Below are positions 24,438 through 34,585 of a stretch of DNA of 64,000 nt, one piece after another. The notes under the pieces were generated by a model. That model worked only from the letters and a program-made list of their open reading frames with translations. It ran no database searches and was not told the origin of the DNA. The translations under genes and the position numbers were made by a program. This DNA comes from Linnemannia schmuckeri. Its lineage: Eukaryota; Mortierellomycota; Mortierellomycetes; Mortierellales; Mortierellaceae. The stretch spans positions 1,612,001 to 1,676,000 of the forward strand of contig JANATG010000010.1 in NCBI GenBank assembly GCA_029449235.1, written 5' to 3'. The number at the start of each line of letters is the position of its first letter. Position 1 is the stretch's first letter.

Positions 24438-25412
24438 ACAGTCTTGATGCAGCCTGTCACATTCGATCCTAGATAATAACAGCAACAGCTGCAGCATCAA
24501 CGGCAGCAAGAACAACGGCAACAAACAGCACCAACAGTAATGATACGGTGCCTAATAATAAATTCGTCGCTACCTTACATCCATCCCATCCGCCATTAAA
24601 CACTTGCTATTACATCCCTTCCCCTTCTTTTGATTGTCATTAAATGAAGAACGTATTTTTCGGTGTTTCATTTCAGAGGTCATGATGGACTTTGACTGCA
24701 GCATATGAGTTATCTGCAACGATAAAAAAAAGCGCAGAGATTGTATCTGCGCGATCAGCAAGAAAGAGAAAAAGGAAGAAGAAGGGGTCTTGTTGATGTA
24801 AAAACGCCACAATCTTGTCCGTATGTCAGTTCGCCAGGGAGGGTCGCAGAATCCGCGAAAAAAGGAAAGCTTTGAGGACAGCGTCCAACGCCATGCCAAC
24901 TTCCAATAGCTCACTTCTAGTAGGTCAGGTCGAGGGAGTAGAGCAGGTAGAGCTTCAGGGTATTGAAAAGACGACTGGTTCAGAGAAGCCCCGAGAGCCC
25001 CTTAGGTCCCAAGAACTCAAGCAGCAATTCCACAAGCTCCGATAGCTGGAAAAAGCTGGTCGTAGGATCGATATGGTGGCGACGAAGAGGTAGAAAGGGA
25101 CTGAGGTATGAGGAAGTAGAAACAATTGGATTATTTTTGTATCAAAATTTGGTGGCGTGCATTTGACTCAGTTGACCTTGAAAAAGCCTTGACGCGAATA
25201 AGGGTTTTGAATTTTGTATATATATTTTTTTCAAGGTCAACAGTTCTTCCAGAAAAAAAATAATAAAAAAAGACAAAACGAGTGCAATAGTACGATTATG
25301 GAACAAGGCACAGTGCAAATGCACTACTGCGACTCTTTCGACATTATCTCAAGGAGGAAAACACGACCGATTCAAAAGAGACAAGAGCCAGCCTGGAGGC
25401 AGACCCTTTTTT
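24438..25412. other. Intergenic between convergent genes
   Basis: Between the convergent kelch and Stc1-domain genes. It starts with AACAGC-rich sequence (24475-24540). Open frames on both strands at 24570-25045 lack splice support. A 15-bp inverted repeat lies at 25171-25241. Confidence 0.5.
25171..25241. repeat. 15-bp perfect inverted repeat, 41-nt spacer
   Basis: Left arm GTTGACCTTGAAAAA (25171-25185) and right arm TTTTTCAAGGTCAAC (25227-25241) are exact reverse complements. The spacer is A/T-rich. It lies about 170 bp beyond the Stc1-domain stop codon. It could be a transcript hairpin or a remnant of a small element. Confidence 0.85.
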
Positions 25413-26198
25413 TCAAAGGAACATGTCGTTCATGAAGTCGTTGTACCACTCAGGATCACCTTCCTCAACTTCAACCGTCCAGTCAACCTTCATCTTTCCA
25501 AACCCATTGCAGCCCAACAAGCTCTCGCCACTATCGTCGTCATCACCACCGCGACTATACAAGCTCCCAACATCATCGTCATCATCGTCACCGTCGTCCT
25601 TGCTCACATCCCTATCCTCCTCCTCCTCCTCCTCATCATCATCATCATTATCCTCAGACCAAACAATAACGTCCTCAGCATCCAGTAACACCCGATAATC
25701 CTCACAAATCAAGCACCCATCTCTCTGCCGACGCCGCTGGCTCTTCGAAAACATATCCAACAGCGGGGTCCGAGAACAGTTGGAACATTTCAGTGTCGTC
25801 ACCTCCACAGGGGTGCAACTCTTGCACAGGGGTTGGTGGACACCCTTGCCTGTCTTTCCAGGCTGCTTGAGAGCTCCCTTCGTGGCAGCCGTCTTGTTGA
25901 GCTGACTGATGCTGAAAGCTATTCGGGTCTTGGTCTGATCACAGCCGTAGCAAAAGACATTTTGAACACTGTCGTGATATTTCTTGAGGTGAGTGTAGTA
26001 AGAGTTGGTTCCCCCACCTGTTGGGACAGACGTCGACGCAGATGCTGCCGCCGAGGCGATGGTTCGGAGACTCTGGGAGGTCAGAGTGGATCTGTTGTTG
26101 CGAATGGGTTGACCGACCTTGGTTTGGTCCTTGGTGGTGGTGGTGGTGGTGGTTGTATTGCTGGCGGTAGTAGAGGTGAACATGTTTGCGCGTGTCAT
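25413..26198 (-). CDS. Stc1-domain protein
   Basis: Single exon, 261 aa. After a T/S-rich N-terminus of about 70 residues come four CxxC pairs: C83/C86, C125/C128, C138/C141, C162/C165. Spacing and context (VFCYGC at the start, FSISQLNK between pairs, LKCSNC, then FSKSQRRRQRD before CLIC) match the Stc1 domain, a double zinc-finger module. In fission yeast, Stc1 links the RNAi effector complex to the Clr4 histone methyltransferase complex at pericentromeric repeats; many other fungi carry the domain with unknown roles. The C-terminal 85 residues are strongly acidic (a long D/E run) and end in an aromatic, W-containing tail. The RNAi link here is inference. Low-complexity T and D/E repeats are coding. 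Confidence 0.85.
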   Translation of the reverse strand: MTRANMFTSTTASNTTTTTTTTKDQTKVGQPIRNNRSTLTSQSLRTIASAAASASTSVPTGGGTNSYYTHLKKYHDSVQNVFCYGCDQTKTRIAFSISQLNKTAATKGALKQPGKTGKGVHQPLCKSCTPVEVTTLKCSNCSRTPLLDMFSKSQRRRQRDGCLICEDYRVLLDAEDVIVWSEDNDDDDEEEEEEDRDVSKDDGDDDDDDVGSLYSRGGDDDDSGESLLGCNGFGKMKVDWTVEVEEGDPEWYNDFMNDMFL

Positions 26199-26687
26199 TT
26201 ATGCCGAGGCAAGTGAAAATCACCGATGATGCTTAGTGGAAGGTTTACACTTGAACAAGGAGTAGAAGAAAGAAAGAAGGAAAGAAAAAAGAAAATGTCC
26301 TTCGCCGACTTTTTAAGCTATGAAAGCAGCGGAAGGCAGACTTGAGAAAAATAGGTGATAAGAACGCGTCATGTCGGTAATAGAATAAGCTATCAACAAC
26401 GGAGCTGGACATCGTTTTCGACATGGTTGATGCAGAGGTTGATGCAGATGATACTCCCGTGCCATCAGGTTAAAGCGAAGAAATGACACCTATCACCTCC
26501 AGATTGATGCATGACAACGCAGGAAGCAAAGTCTAACGGACGTGTATCCTGTCCTGTCTGTCTATGCCCCCGGTGGGTAATCGTGTTAAAGTGTGTTCTG
26601 ACGTCCGATTCCAGTTTATTGGGCAAATAGTCCTGGATTGAAAGTCTAAGCGATGATCTATCCTTGTGTGCTGGAAATAATTATCGC
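26199..26687. other. Intergenic, Stc1 gene promoter
   Basis: Promoter and leader of the minus-strand Stc1-domain gene plus the 3' flank of the NAA20 gene. A short direct repeat, GTTGATGCAGA, occurs twice near 26425-26448. No gene is seen. Confidence 0.4.
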
Positions 26688-27588
26688 CTAGAATTGTACT
26701 TCGTGCGGTTGTACTATAAAGTTCTCGCCGTTCTCGCGTACACTCTGCCGGTCTACATCTCTCTTCAGCGGCTTCCGCATATCTAAGTCATCCAGTGAAT
26801 AAAGAGAAGAAGTATGGTCAGCGAATGAGATTTTAGAAACCAAAAAGTACCAATGCTCACGCCATTATCAGCTTCCGGAACCATAACAATCCCATACCGA
26901 AGGCATCCTCGTTTTCAGTTTCGCCGTTATAATATCCTGCGACAGTCCTATAGATTGAATACCCTAGTTGGGTATAAAAATCGATGGCGACCTTATTGGA
27001 TCGTCTGACAAACAGATCGACAAAGTATCCGTTGTAGGGGTACTCGGAGACACGCTCCAAAAGATCCATCATGCCCTGGGCAAGACCCAGGCGACGGTAT
27101 TCAGGAGCGACAGTGATGGCAGTGACATGTCCGTGCCAGTCAGTTCCTTTGCCCTCGGCCTTTCCCATTACATAGGCCATTAGGTTGTTGTTGGGCGTGC
27201 ATTGGACTGAGAACAGGTCGGGCCATCGGGCGAGGTATGAGAGATAGAACGAGATGTTGTACTATTTTTTGAAGGCGATAAGTGCGTGGTCAGGGTCATT
27301 AGGGCTCATTTGGTCAAGATATATAGGATGCCGATATGATGCTGCGCTGGAAGTCAAGTGCTTACAGTTTCTGTCAACGAGTCCAAGTTACTGATAGAAA
27401 GCAGAGTAGGGTGACGAATGAAGACGAAGAAATGAGGTGAGTGTCAATCCTTTGTTGTAAACGATATATACAGAGTGTTCTGTTCTCGAATTGGATCCTA
27501 AATGTCTCACTGATCCTCTTGGGGAGTGCATTTACATGGCGTTGAAGTTGAAGAGGTCCGTGGCCTTGAACTGTCGCAAACTACTCAT
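26688..27588 (-). CDS. NAA20: N-terminal acetyltransferase B catalytic subunit (Naa20/Nat3)
   Basis: Four exons join in phase: 27588-27536, 27390-27366 (25 nt), 27261-26898, 26782-26688, giving 178 aa, the same length as human NAA20. The start MSSLRQFKATDLFNFN, the INLDSLTETY segment across the 25-nt exon, GHVTAITVAPEYRRLGLA with the acetyl-CoA-binding R-R-x-G-x-A motif, FVDLFVRRSN and the C-terminal DMRKPLKRD all follow the family. The C-terminal motif appears only after joining exon 4. NatB acetylates nascent proteins that start Met-Asp, Met-Glu, Met-Asn or Met-Gln, at the ribosome with auxiliary subunit Naa25. The gene is divergent from the Spo7-like gene. Confidence 0.95.
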
Positions 27589-28233
27589 GGTGTTCGTTTG
27601 TCCGTGTGTTTTTGAAAGGCTTGACTGAGGGTTGAATGAAAAGAAAGAAAAGTGTTCAAAATCGAACAGAGAGCGCGATCTTGACTCCTTGACAAGGACG
27701 AGTTTACACGTGACATTGAGCCAGCAGCTGCCAGTGGGCGAAAGCCGAGTTCAAGCGAGTGTGAGCAGAACGAAAGAAGGACATGCAAGAACCCAATGCT
27801 TTTTATTCCCTTCTTCTTCTTCTTCTTTTTCTTCCTCCGTCGAATCCCTGATCCGTCCTTTTTGTTCACACTCTTCCTTGCATATCCCAACCTTGGCCAT
27901 CAACTCTTACTTCACCTAGTTAAAGCCCTTCACACATCCTCCTTCACACTCCATACTTATTGTTTGTGACTGATTAACTAGTGTGCTGATGGAAATGATC
28001 ATCTTGCCCCAGCCATAGTCAAGTTTCTGCCTTTTCTGTATTTCCATTTTGTCACCCTTCTTTCTATCCTCCTTCTCACACACCACAACCACTCAGCGAC
28101 ACCCCCAAACAATTCGCTATAGAACATCCAACAAGATAGAGAAAAAAAAACACACCTCTTTCTTCTCTTCAAACAGTAGACATTAACATTGGCAGCCTTG
28201 AGTTTTGCAGCCGACAGGATAACGATATAAATA
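27589..28233. promoter_or_regulatory. Shared divergent promoter region, NAA20 / Spo7-like
   Basis: 645 bp between two divergent start codons (27588 minus, 28234 plus). It must hold both promoters. TCTTCTTCT repeats (27811-27834) lie within it. Open frames here are not supported as genes. Confidence 0.5.
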
Positions 28234-29808
28234 ATGGCTTCACCAACACCCAACTTCTCGCCAGTCACCCAGGTCCTCGACCCCTCAGCCGTGATCGTGC
28301 CAGAGGAGCGAGTCTCCGAGGAACAGTTCAACAGCCTCCATGCCTCTTCGGTCACCTATCGCGACCTCTTGATCTTTGAAGAGCGCCTTAAACTCAACAT
28401 GATCCGCCTCAAGAAGCGACAACAAAAATACGAAGGTACATACACACACACAGCAATTAAGGACTCATTCTCCACAAAAGTCTAGCTTTTTTATATTTTG
28501 CCACATCTGTTTCCCTTCTCCAGTTATTTCTCTATGTATCGACTGTGGAAAAAGTACAAAGGGCGGACGGACCAATCCCCATTTCTTGGTATTTCAGCCT
28601 CCTTTTTTTAAATATCTCTTTTAGATGACTAACAGTTCCAATGTTTTGTTTGTTATTCCCATGACAACGGTTTTACTTGCAGCATTCCTGGGGTGCATTG
28701 TGGTCGTGATAGCCTACTGTGCGTTTGCCACCTTTTACCAGCCCAGTCAGGTATGAAGACACACTGACAACAAAACGATCGAAGCAAGGAACGGGAAACG
28801 AAGGATGAAGATAATAAGACAGGCAATGGGAGAGGCATTACCAGATCGATCGACGCAAGGAACTCACGCCACTTCTTTTCTCTCCTTCATTCCCTTCAAG
28901 CTCTCTCATTTCCCTTTGTGGATATTCTCCCTCCTCTCCTTCATTCCCCATGAATTTTCGTTGAGCCCTTTTTTTGAATGTGATTGTCAATCCCATACCT
29001 GTCTCTCTCTTTCTTTCAACTGACATTGTCTTCACACCATGACGCTTTTCTAGACATACTATATTCTCGCGCTGCACAAGTTCTTCCTCTTACTCTCTTG
29101 CACGACGCTTTTCTTGTTCTTCGCCACGGGAATGTACTCTGAAAAGTTGCGCTACTCCTCAAAGTAATCATCATTTTCCGACTGGTTTTTTTTCTTGTTC
29201 ACTCGTTTACAACTAGATCCGTTCCTATTGATGTTCTCCTTCGGCACAGATAGAAAAAAAATGACCTTTACTTACTCCCTTTCTTCCACAACTTCTGTTA
29301 TGTTAGATTTGTCCCGCAGTGTAACAGAGTACTTAGGATCTTCAATATGCATTTCAACCGGGACAACCGACCCGAACTGGCCTTCTTCCGGAAAGTACCC
29401 AAAAAATTTCAGGAAGGGTTTACTGCCTACAAGGCCAGTTATTTTAAACGCAAGTCTGAAAAAAGAGCTGCCGCAGCCGCTGCCAAAGCCGCAGGTGGTA
29501 GTGCATCAGGAGCAGCGGGAGCTACGGGAATGACACGATCGACTAGTGGACAGAATCGCCGGTTACAGCCTTCGGCTCGTGGAAGAAGAGCTGGTGGTGG
29601 AGGAGGATCGGCTTCGGGATCGGACTCTGGGATGCGGCCTACTATGGGCGGTGGTAGTGGACGTTTGGGTTCTTTAACGAGGACGACTCCTGGAGGAGAA
29701 GGAACTGTTCGACGACCAGGGTTGGCACCCAATTCTTCTATAACTTCGGCCGATAGTAGTCGTCCGGAATCTCGGAGCACTGTCCCTGCTTCCGCCAGCC
29801 TAGGATAA
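28234..29808 (+). CDS. Spo7-like regulatory subunit of a Nem1-type lipid phosphatase
   Basis: Four exons join in phase: 28234-28435, 28683-28750, 29054-29163, 29307-29808, giving 293 aa. After a short N-terminus come a helix (YRDLLIFEERLKLNMIRLKKRQQKYE region, about 49-74 in full), two transmembrane segments (FLGCIVVVIAYCAFATFY and KFFLLLSCTTLFLFFATGMY) and the conserved RFxxxxNRxLRxFNMxF-type block, here FVPQCNRVLRIFNMHFN at about 128-144. This order is that of Spo7, partner of the Nem1 phosphatase at the nuclear envelope/ER that dephosphorylates the phosphatidate phosphatase Pah1 and so sets the balance of membrane phospholipid and storage fat. The last 120 residues are A/G/S/R-rich and disordered. 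Confidence 0.88.
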
Positions 29809-29933
29809 ACAATAGCCTCCCTTATTATTTCATTTTTCTTTTTCATTGCAACTTTTTATTTTGTTTCTTTGGATCTTGGATGGATTATCAACATTGGTAT
29901 GAATTAAGATATGAAGAGGAACGAGAGGCTACT
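29809..29933. other. Short intergenic between convergent genes
   Basis: Only about 125 bp separate the convergent stop codons of the Spo7-like gene and the dehydrogenase gene, so their 3' untranslated regions probably overlap. Confidence 0.5.
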
Positions 29934-31331
29934 TTACAGCTTGGCCTTCTTCTTGTCGGCGGTGACGGTTCTACCGAGGACCGAGATTCCGTACTGGGGG
30001 GTAACACGGGCAATGTCGCCGTTGTAAGAGTCGTCCTCAATCAACAGCATAAAGGCATCGGTGACCATTTCGACCGTGACCAGGGCGCCCATCTGAGCGA
30101 CAGCCTCCTTGATCGGCTCGATAATCTTTGTTGGCGCGAAACTATGTTGCATGGAGTTATGGAATGTATAATAGGTTAGCGAGAGAAAAAAAAAAGGCGC
30201 TACATTCGCCAGGAGACTCTTCATTCATCATTTGTTCCATGACGTTAACTCTTTTTCTTTCATTCATCTCCTTCATGCCTTCTTCCTAACGTTCATTTAC
30301 CTGGGAGCAACGGCATTAACACGGATGTTGTCTCCAAAATCCTTAAACGACCTAGTGAACCCCACAACACCAAACTTGGCGGCGGAATAAACAGGGGTCC
30401 GGGGCTGGGGATATAATCCCGCAAGCGAAGCCGTGTTGATAATCACACCTCCCTCTCCACCTTGCTTCTTCAAAGCCTCAATCCCCAAACGAGTTCCTTC
30501 AATAACAGCGGACAAATCAATATCAATAACCTTCTTCCAGATCCCCTTCTCATCCTCCCAGAGTGGGGCGTTTTCGGCGATCCCGGCGTTGTTGGCGATA
30601 ATGTCGACGCGGCCAAAGTGGGTTTGGGCGGCGGTAAAGAGAGCTACTTGTTGTTCGTATTTTGTTACGTCGCATTGGACAAAGTATGCGACCTCCTCTT
30701 TCTTGCTGTAAGAGATATGGTGAGAGAAAATAAAAAGGCGTTGATTGTTTTAGAAACGAGGAACTGATCCACAGACAACTGATAGCAGTATAAACGTGAA
30801 TAGAAGTCTGTACCCATAGTTCAATTCGCTGGCGAGACGGAGTCCATCCTTGATGTCAATGTCTCCAAGGATGACCTTGGCACTGAATTATAAAGATATG
30901 TGAGAAAAAAGAAAGAAACGATTGGTCAGGAATGATCCGCAAAAAATACCTCCATGGTTCCTAAGGCGCATTTAAAGCCGATCGATCACAAAAATTTGCT
31001 TGTAAAGACTAATACAAGGATTGTCCTTTCGCTAGCGATCAATAATTGTTGAAAGAAAAGTATCGAAAAGACGGCAATGAGGAGGAGAAGGATAGGGTAA
31101 TTACCCTTTGCTGACAAGACGCTCAGCGAGGGCCTTGCCGAGACCTATTGTAATGTGAAGAGAAAAGAACGTCAGGTCAGTTCTGACATGAAGAAGGAGC
31201 AACATACTTGACGAACAGAGGGGGTTGGGGTGAGAAAATGATAAAGCGAGAAAGTGAGAAAGTGAGAAAGAAAAAGAGAGCGTACCCGAAGAGGCTCCAG
31301 TGATGATAGCGACCTTGTTTTCGACGCGCAT
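29934..31331 (-). CDS. Short-chain dehydrogenase, 15-hydroxyprostaglandin dehydrogenase-like
   Basis: Five exons join in phase: 31331-31286, 31144-31105 (40 nt), 30882-30814, 30705-30301, 30141-29934, giving 255 aa, full length for a classical SDR. The NAD-binding motif TGASSGLG (11-18) is rebuilt across intron 1; VILGDID ends in an acidic residue at the second strand, which suggests NAD rather than NADP. NNAG, the catalytic serine in NTASLAGL and YSAAK (Tyr and Lys of the active site, near 153-157) follow. GGEGGVIINTASLAGL and PVYSAAKFGVVGFTRS are close to the animal 15-PGDH subfamily, which oxidises the hydroxyl of oxylipins. The substrate here is unknown. Fungal SDRs are numerous, so the subfamily is less certain than the fold. 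Confidence 0.88.
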
Positions 31332-31731
31332 GGTTGTTATAGGATGAGAAAGTGTTGAAGGAAGAGGAATGAAGTTGGATGAATAAAAGATGAGAAGAGG
31401 GGGGATGAGAAAGGATGCGGGGGTTATTGAAGTTCTAAGGTGCCACGGAGCAAGTGAATATGTGGAGTAGAGTGACTGTCGATCGAGGTTCTGGCTGAAT
31501 TTTGAGTTACGGTCAGTTGGCCACACAGCGTGAAGTCCGACCAACCGGACTCGAGCGGGTTCGACAGGGTCTCCTCGTCTCCAACGGCCATCGTCGGAGA
31601 CCACAACTGCTCCTCGTTCGCGTTAACTACATGTGTGATTACGCGTGTTTGTTTATTAAGGGAGCACAAAATGCAAATAGTGATATCTTCCGAACTGACA
31701 AACAACAAAACTAAAATGGATCGATCGACCC
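31332..31731 (-). promoter_or_regulatory. Promoter of the dehydrogenase gene
   Basis: 400 bp between the dehydrogenase start and the USP stop on the same strand. The 31320-31430 part is C/T-rich in the sense direction, as in other leaders of this window. A small inverted repeat, GTCCG-ACCAAC-CGGAC, is at 31533-31548. No gene is seen. Confidence 0.4.
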
Positions 31732-34585
31732 TTAGACGCCTTCTCCTCCTCCGCCCCCGCCCCCGTGCGAGTGCCGTTTCTTGCCTCGAATGAATCCACC
31801 AATACCTCCTCCTCCTCCTCCACCGCCGCCGCCACCGTTACTCTCCTTTTCCTTGTCCTTCTCGCTCTTGTTCTTAGACGGGAACAGGAATCCTCCGGAA
31901 GACCGCCCAAAGATGCCCTTACCGCTTCCCTTGCTGCTGCCCGTGCTGCTTCCATCCATCGTCAAACTCTTCTTCATCTTCAAGACGCCTTCAGGGGGTG
32001 GCGGTGCTGGTGATCGCATCGGCTGAGGCGGTGGTAGAGTGATCGTCGTTGAGGACGCTGTCGAGATCGGGGACGAATTAGGTGGGGAGAGTGGCGCAAA
32101 AAGTGAAGAAAGTGGTCGGCTGTTTGTCCTCTGGTTTGAAAAGCCCATACTGTTCCTCACACCGGGAAAACTCTCACCAGCGTGGATAGTCGCACTAGGG
32201 AAGAGGGGCATCTGTCCATCCAAGAGAGTACTGTTACTACTCCCATTCGACTGACTGCTCCGCCGCAGATCAAACGACGAACTTGACATGTGCATTGAAT
32301 GCGGTTGGTATCCTTGGCCATTCTCCATGACCGATGATCGGCGTCGGAAGATGCCCTTGGCTTTGTTCTTGGACTTGTTCAACTTGCGCTCCGGACGGAC
32401 AACGATCACTGGCACGGTTGAATGATGAAGACAGTAGCGAGAGACCGATCCAAGCAAGAAGCCCTTGACCGAGCTGCGTCCACGTGTTCCCACCACCAAC
32501 ATGTCTGGCTGATACAACCGAGTCTAGCATTGCAGTTATAATAAAACGTATATTGTATATCGTATGTCCGTGTGAGAAGACTTGAATAGTGGATTGAGTA
32601 TCCTTGTGTTATCCAGTTAATGCAAAGTCATGTTGCTTACCATGTGCTGAATGGTATCTCGGACGTTGCCGACCAAGTACTCGACAACAATGCTGATTTG
32701 CTTGTTGGATGTGTTCTTTTCACGGATGGTGTCCATGATCTTGGTGGCCTCGGCACGAGCTGCTGTTTCCTGCCCTTGAAACGACGGGATTTTCGTCTTT
32801 GAAACTACGAGACACGATCATGTTTGAACCGTTTTTGTGAGTTAGTCCTTTTTTTTCCATTACTTTGATTGGGTTTAGTACAAGGTTTGCACTCCAAATC
32901 GGTCCAAGCCTCAATAAGGGGTGTTGTAGTTTGTTTGTTTTCTCTCCTGTGTCATAGCATCGTAGCCATGTCCACAGTCAAACTCCTGCAGCCCAATCCA
33001 AAAATCCTGTCTCTTTACATTGATCATCCTGTTGTAGTTGTCGTTGCCCATGGTGGGTGAGCGAAAAATCCTGTTGTTTGAGAAACAGCAAAAAGTAGGA
33101 GTGTCGTGTCTTGGAATGAGGTGTCTCTCTAAATAAAAGCGGGATAACCTACGTGAATCTCGCAGTTCTACGGGTACGACTCTTAAGGCGACAATCTAAA
33201 CGAGACCAAAACATAAAAGGGAAAAAAATCGGATTTGAATGATGTATGGTCAATGGGTCAGTCAGGTTTTCTTTTGCATAATTAAAGGTCAGCCAGTCTG
33301 CCATGGTATCCGTCAATCCGTTAATCGGGGCAAACGGCTTATGGAAAGAATCTACTTTATCGGTCTATGCCGACCCTTTTTTAGGGTTGGCTGCATGTGT
33401 GTCATTCAGTGTGCAGCATGCAATGCGAACGCATAACAAACGACATACAACACCAACTCTGTTTTTATTCCAACAAACCACAGCTCTTCTTATTATCCCA
33501 TCATCCCATCATCCCATCTCTTTTTTTCTTCTATTACTTGCATTCATATCGTCACGTTTTGATAAAGGCTGAGCAAGCCAAAAAAAGACAACAAGAGGTG
33601 CGCAGATGGGATAATGGAGGAGTGTTGTTCTTATGCTGTCGACTGTTTGTTTGTTGTGTTGACCGCTATACTCTCTCTCAAAATGGCTATTTCTGGTGAG
33701 GATATGGTGTTTTTAATATTGCCGGGGAAGAACAATATGAAAAAAAGAGATGGTCACTCACCCCTGATGGATCTTTGTTCTGTGAGAGGACTATATATTA
33801 TTCGTTCCATGGTCATAATGACTCTCTACATCTCTAAACTTCTTACTTGAACCCATTCACACCCTATGCCGTATTGTTCGTTCAATGGTTATGTATGCCT
33901 CCACCTCTCTCCACGCCAGTATCCATCGATGCTCGATTACACAGAAAGTGAGAGAATAAAGAGTTGTTTACGTGAATAATAACCGCGCGTCTTTTTTTTT
34001 TATCTTTGAACCTGACCTGAATGACCCTCTTCTCTTTCCCTCCCATCAGTGACCAATGGCATGTCTCCAATGACACACAGTCCTGGGTGTACTAAGTATT
34101 TGACGACAAGAATAAAATAACCTTACCTCATCACCGTTCTCGACCATGTTCTCCATGACCCAATGGAGTGCGTGGGCAGAGTAGTCGTTCAGGTCTGTAC
34201 CGACCAAAAAAGTCCTGCTATGCTTTGAACGACTCCAGTCCTCCGTCTTTGACTGGAGAGTGAAGGCATACTCTGAGGTGGCGTCGCAGCCAAGGGTATC
34301 AAAGCCAACGCGGGAGACGTAGCCTGTGGTCGAGGCTCTCCTCGAGGACTTAGTGGGAGTAGCAGGGGTGCGGGGTTGAGGACCGTTCTCGTTAGTGTTG
34401 GAAGTACTATTGGTGGTATTGGTGGTGATTGTGTTGTTGGTGCTGTTGGAGGGAGTCTTTTTGTGATGCTTTCGAGGAGGGGAGTAGGAAAAGTCTGCGG
34501 TGATCAGGGCGTTGGCGAGGGTGTTTGACATGGTGAGGGTGTTGTCGTCAGACAAGTCGCCTATCTTTGGCGTCGAGATGATCAT
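31732..34585 (-). CDS. Universal stress protein (UspA fold), ATP-binding type
   Basis: Four exons join in phase: 34585-34127, 33195-33153 (43 nt), 32804-32641, 32523-31732, giving 485 aa. The first 120 residues are T/N/S-rich. The USP domain (about 120-280) starts with RTFLVGTDLNDYSAHALHWV and IVALRVVPVE, and ends with PDMLVVGTRG then SSVKGFLLGSVS. The last has the G-2x-G-9x-G-S pattern of ATP-binding USPs of the MJ0577 type. PVIVVRPERK closes the fold. The 43-nt exon supplies the second beta strand, which supports the splice model. The C-terminal 200 residues are disordered and end in a long glycine run (GGGGGGGGG) with basic and histidine residues. USP proteins respond to stress in many organisms, but no direct role can be read here. 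Intron 1 (33196-34126) is unusually long, about 930 nt. Confidence 0.88.

Noticed and set aside
24570..25045. Overlapping frames on both strands between the kelch and Stc1 genes
   Set aside because: No start context, no splice links and no domain; the frames on the two strands compete.
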